Shown here: positions 5,310-5,366 of the stretch, one piece after another | Layout of the letters: every line of letters begins with the position of its first letter | Numbering within the stretch: the first letter of the stretch is position 1 | Source of the DNA: Verrucomicrobiota bacterium | Lineage (GTDB): Bacteria; Verrucomicrobiota; Verrucomicrobiia; Limisphaerales; UBA9464 | Length of the DNA: 5,366 nucleotides | Reading direction: 5' to 3' | NCBI GenBank assembly: GCA_025354845.1 | Contig: JANXMD010000831.1 | Location: 1 to 5,366 of the forward strand | The notes under the pieces: model-generated | What the model was told of the DNA's origin: nothing | Database searches by the model: none | What the model saw: the letters and a program-made list of their open reading frames with translations, nothing else | Program-made: the position numbers and the translations under genes

Positions 5310-5366
5310 ATCGTATTGCGGTAACGGGTTCTACACAGATTGCGCACCGACGGCGCTCCTGATTGG
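5259..5366 (+). repeat. 194-bp-period direct repeat, second copy, cut by window end
   Basis: This is the partner of 5065-5172, still matching at the last base of the window, so the true repeat is longer than seen and further units may follow. One mismatch in 108 bases implies a recent duplication or gene-conversion-like homogenisation. It includes another GGAG-type REP-like unit at 5338-5359. Confidence 0.9.

Larger units (their letters stand above)
4948..5366. repeat. REP-like array: ten short 5-3-5 hairpin elements in about 410 bp
   Basis: The region is built from a recurring unit: a tetranucleotide (GTAG, GGAG, CTAG, CCAG or CGAG) whose last G starts a 5-bp stem with a 3-nt loop, followed by GACATC or GGCATC (degenerate in some copies). 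Read on the plus strand, units start at 5051, 5195 and 5245. Read on the minus strand, they span 4948-4969, 4972-4993, 4997-5018, 5094-5115, 5144-5165, 5288-5309 and 5338-5359. The stems are of two kinds, GCCCC/GGGGC and GCGCC/GGCGC, with a few mismatched versions. The GTAG/GGAG leader before a GC hairpin is the hallmark of REP sequences mobilised by RAYT transposases; no such gene is in the window. The array runs to the window end. Structure and counts are read directly; the REP identity is inferred. Confidence 0.75.

Noticed and set aside
4949..5362. Open frame of 137 codons across the repeat array
   Set aside because: It translates the REP-like and tandem repeats. The two copies are read in different frames because the 194-bp period is not a multiple of three, and the product is Arg/Pro/Ala-rich without domains.
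4948..5366. CRISPR array
   Set aside because: The repeat units are short hairpins in both orientations with irregular spacing, plus one 194-bp duplication; there is no uniform repeat-spacer pattern and no cas gene.

Overview
This 5.4-kb, GC-rich window carries three same-strand genes followed by about 690 bp of gene-free, repeat-rich DNA. The genes form a likely operon: a predicted lipoprotein with a duplicated domain of unknown function, then resB and resC, the core of the System II (Ccs/Res) cytochrome c maturation machinery. The source is probably a Gram-negative bacterium of the PVC group, most likely Verrucomicrobiota. This rests on the VPDGW...NRWR lipoprotein domain, the ResC with a large N-terminal periplasmic domain, poor Shine-Dalgarno sequences, and clusters of GCCCC-NNN-GGGGC repeats. 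The taxonomy is inference from recalled family resemblance, not a database result.

Layout. Positions 1-24 are a perfect 10-bp-stem hairpin at the window edge, perhaps the terminator of an unseen neighbour. Positions 25-256 show no credible gene. The lipoprotein gene is 257-1390. resB follows after a short gap (GTG start at 1442 preferred, TTG at 1409 possible) and ends at 2803. resC starts inside the resB stop codon (ATGA, 4-nt overlap) and runs 2800-4677. Positions 4678-4947 hold several hairpins, at 4691-4708, 4731-4751 and 4797-4837. From 4948 to the window end lies a dense cluster of ten short 5-3-5 hairpin elements, many with the GTAG or GGAG leader typical of REP sequences. They lie partly within a 194-bp tandem repeat whose second copy is cut by the window end.

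How the genes work together. ResB and ResC together form the membrane heme exporter and cytochrome c synthase. Heme passes through the membrane to the periplasmic WWD site of ResC and is attached to CXXCH motifs of apocytochromes c. The overlapping stop and start codons fit translational coupling of this obligate pair. The lipoprotein has no recognised function; its position suggests, but does not prove, an envelope role linked to cytochrome or redox biology. The thiol-reducing partners of System II (ResA/CcsX and CcdA) are not in the window.

I see no clear new enzymatic or defence system. The most interesting items are the REP-like array with its tandem duplication and the duplicated-domain lipoprotein next to resBC.
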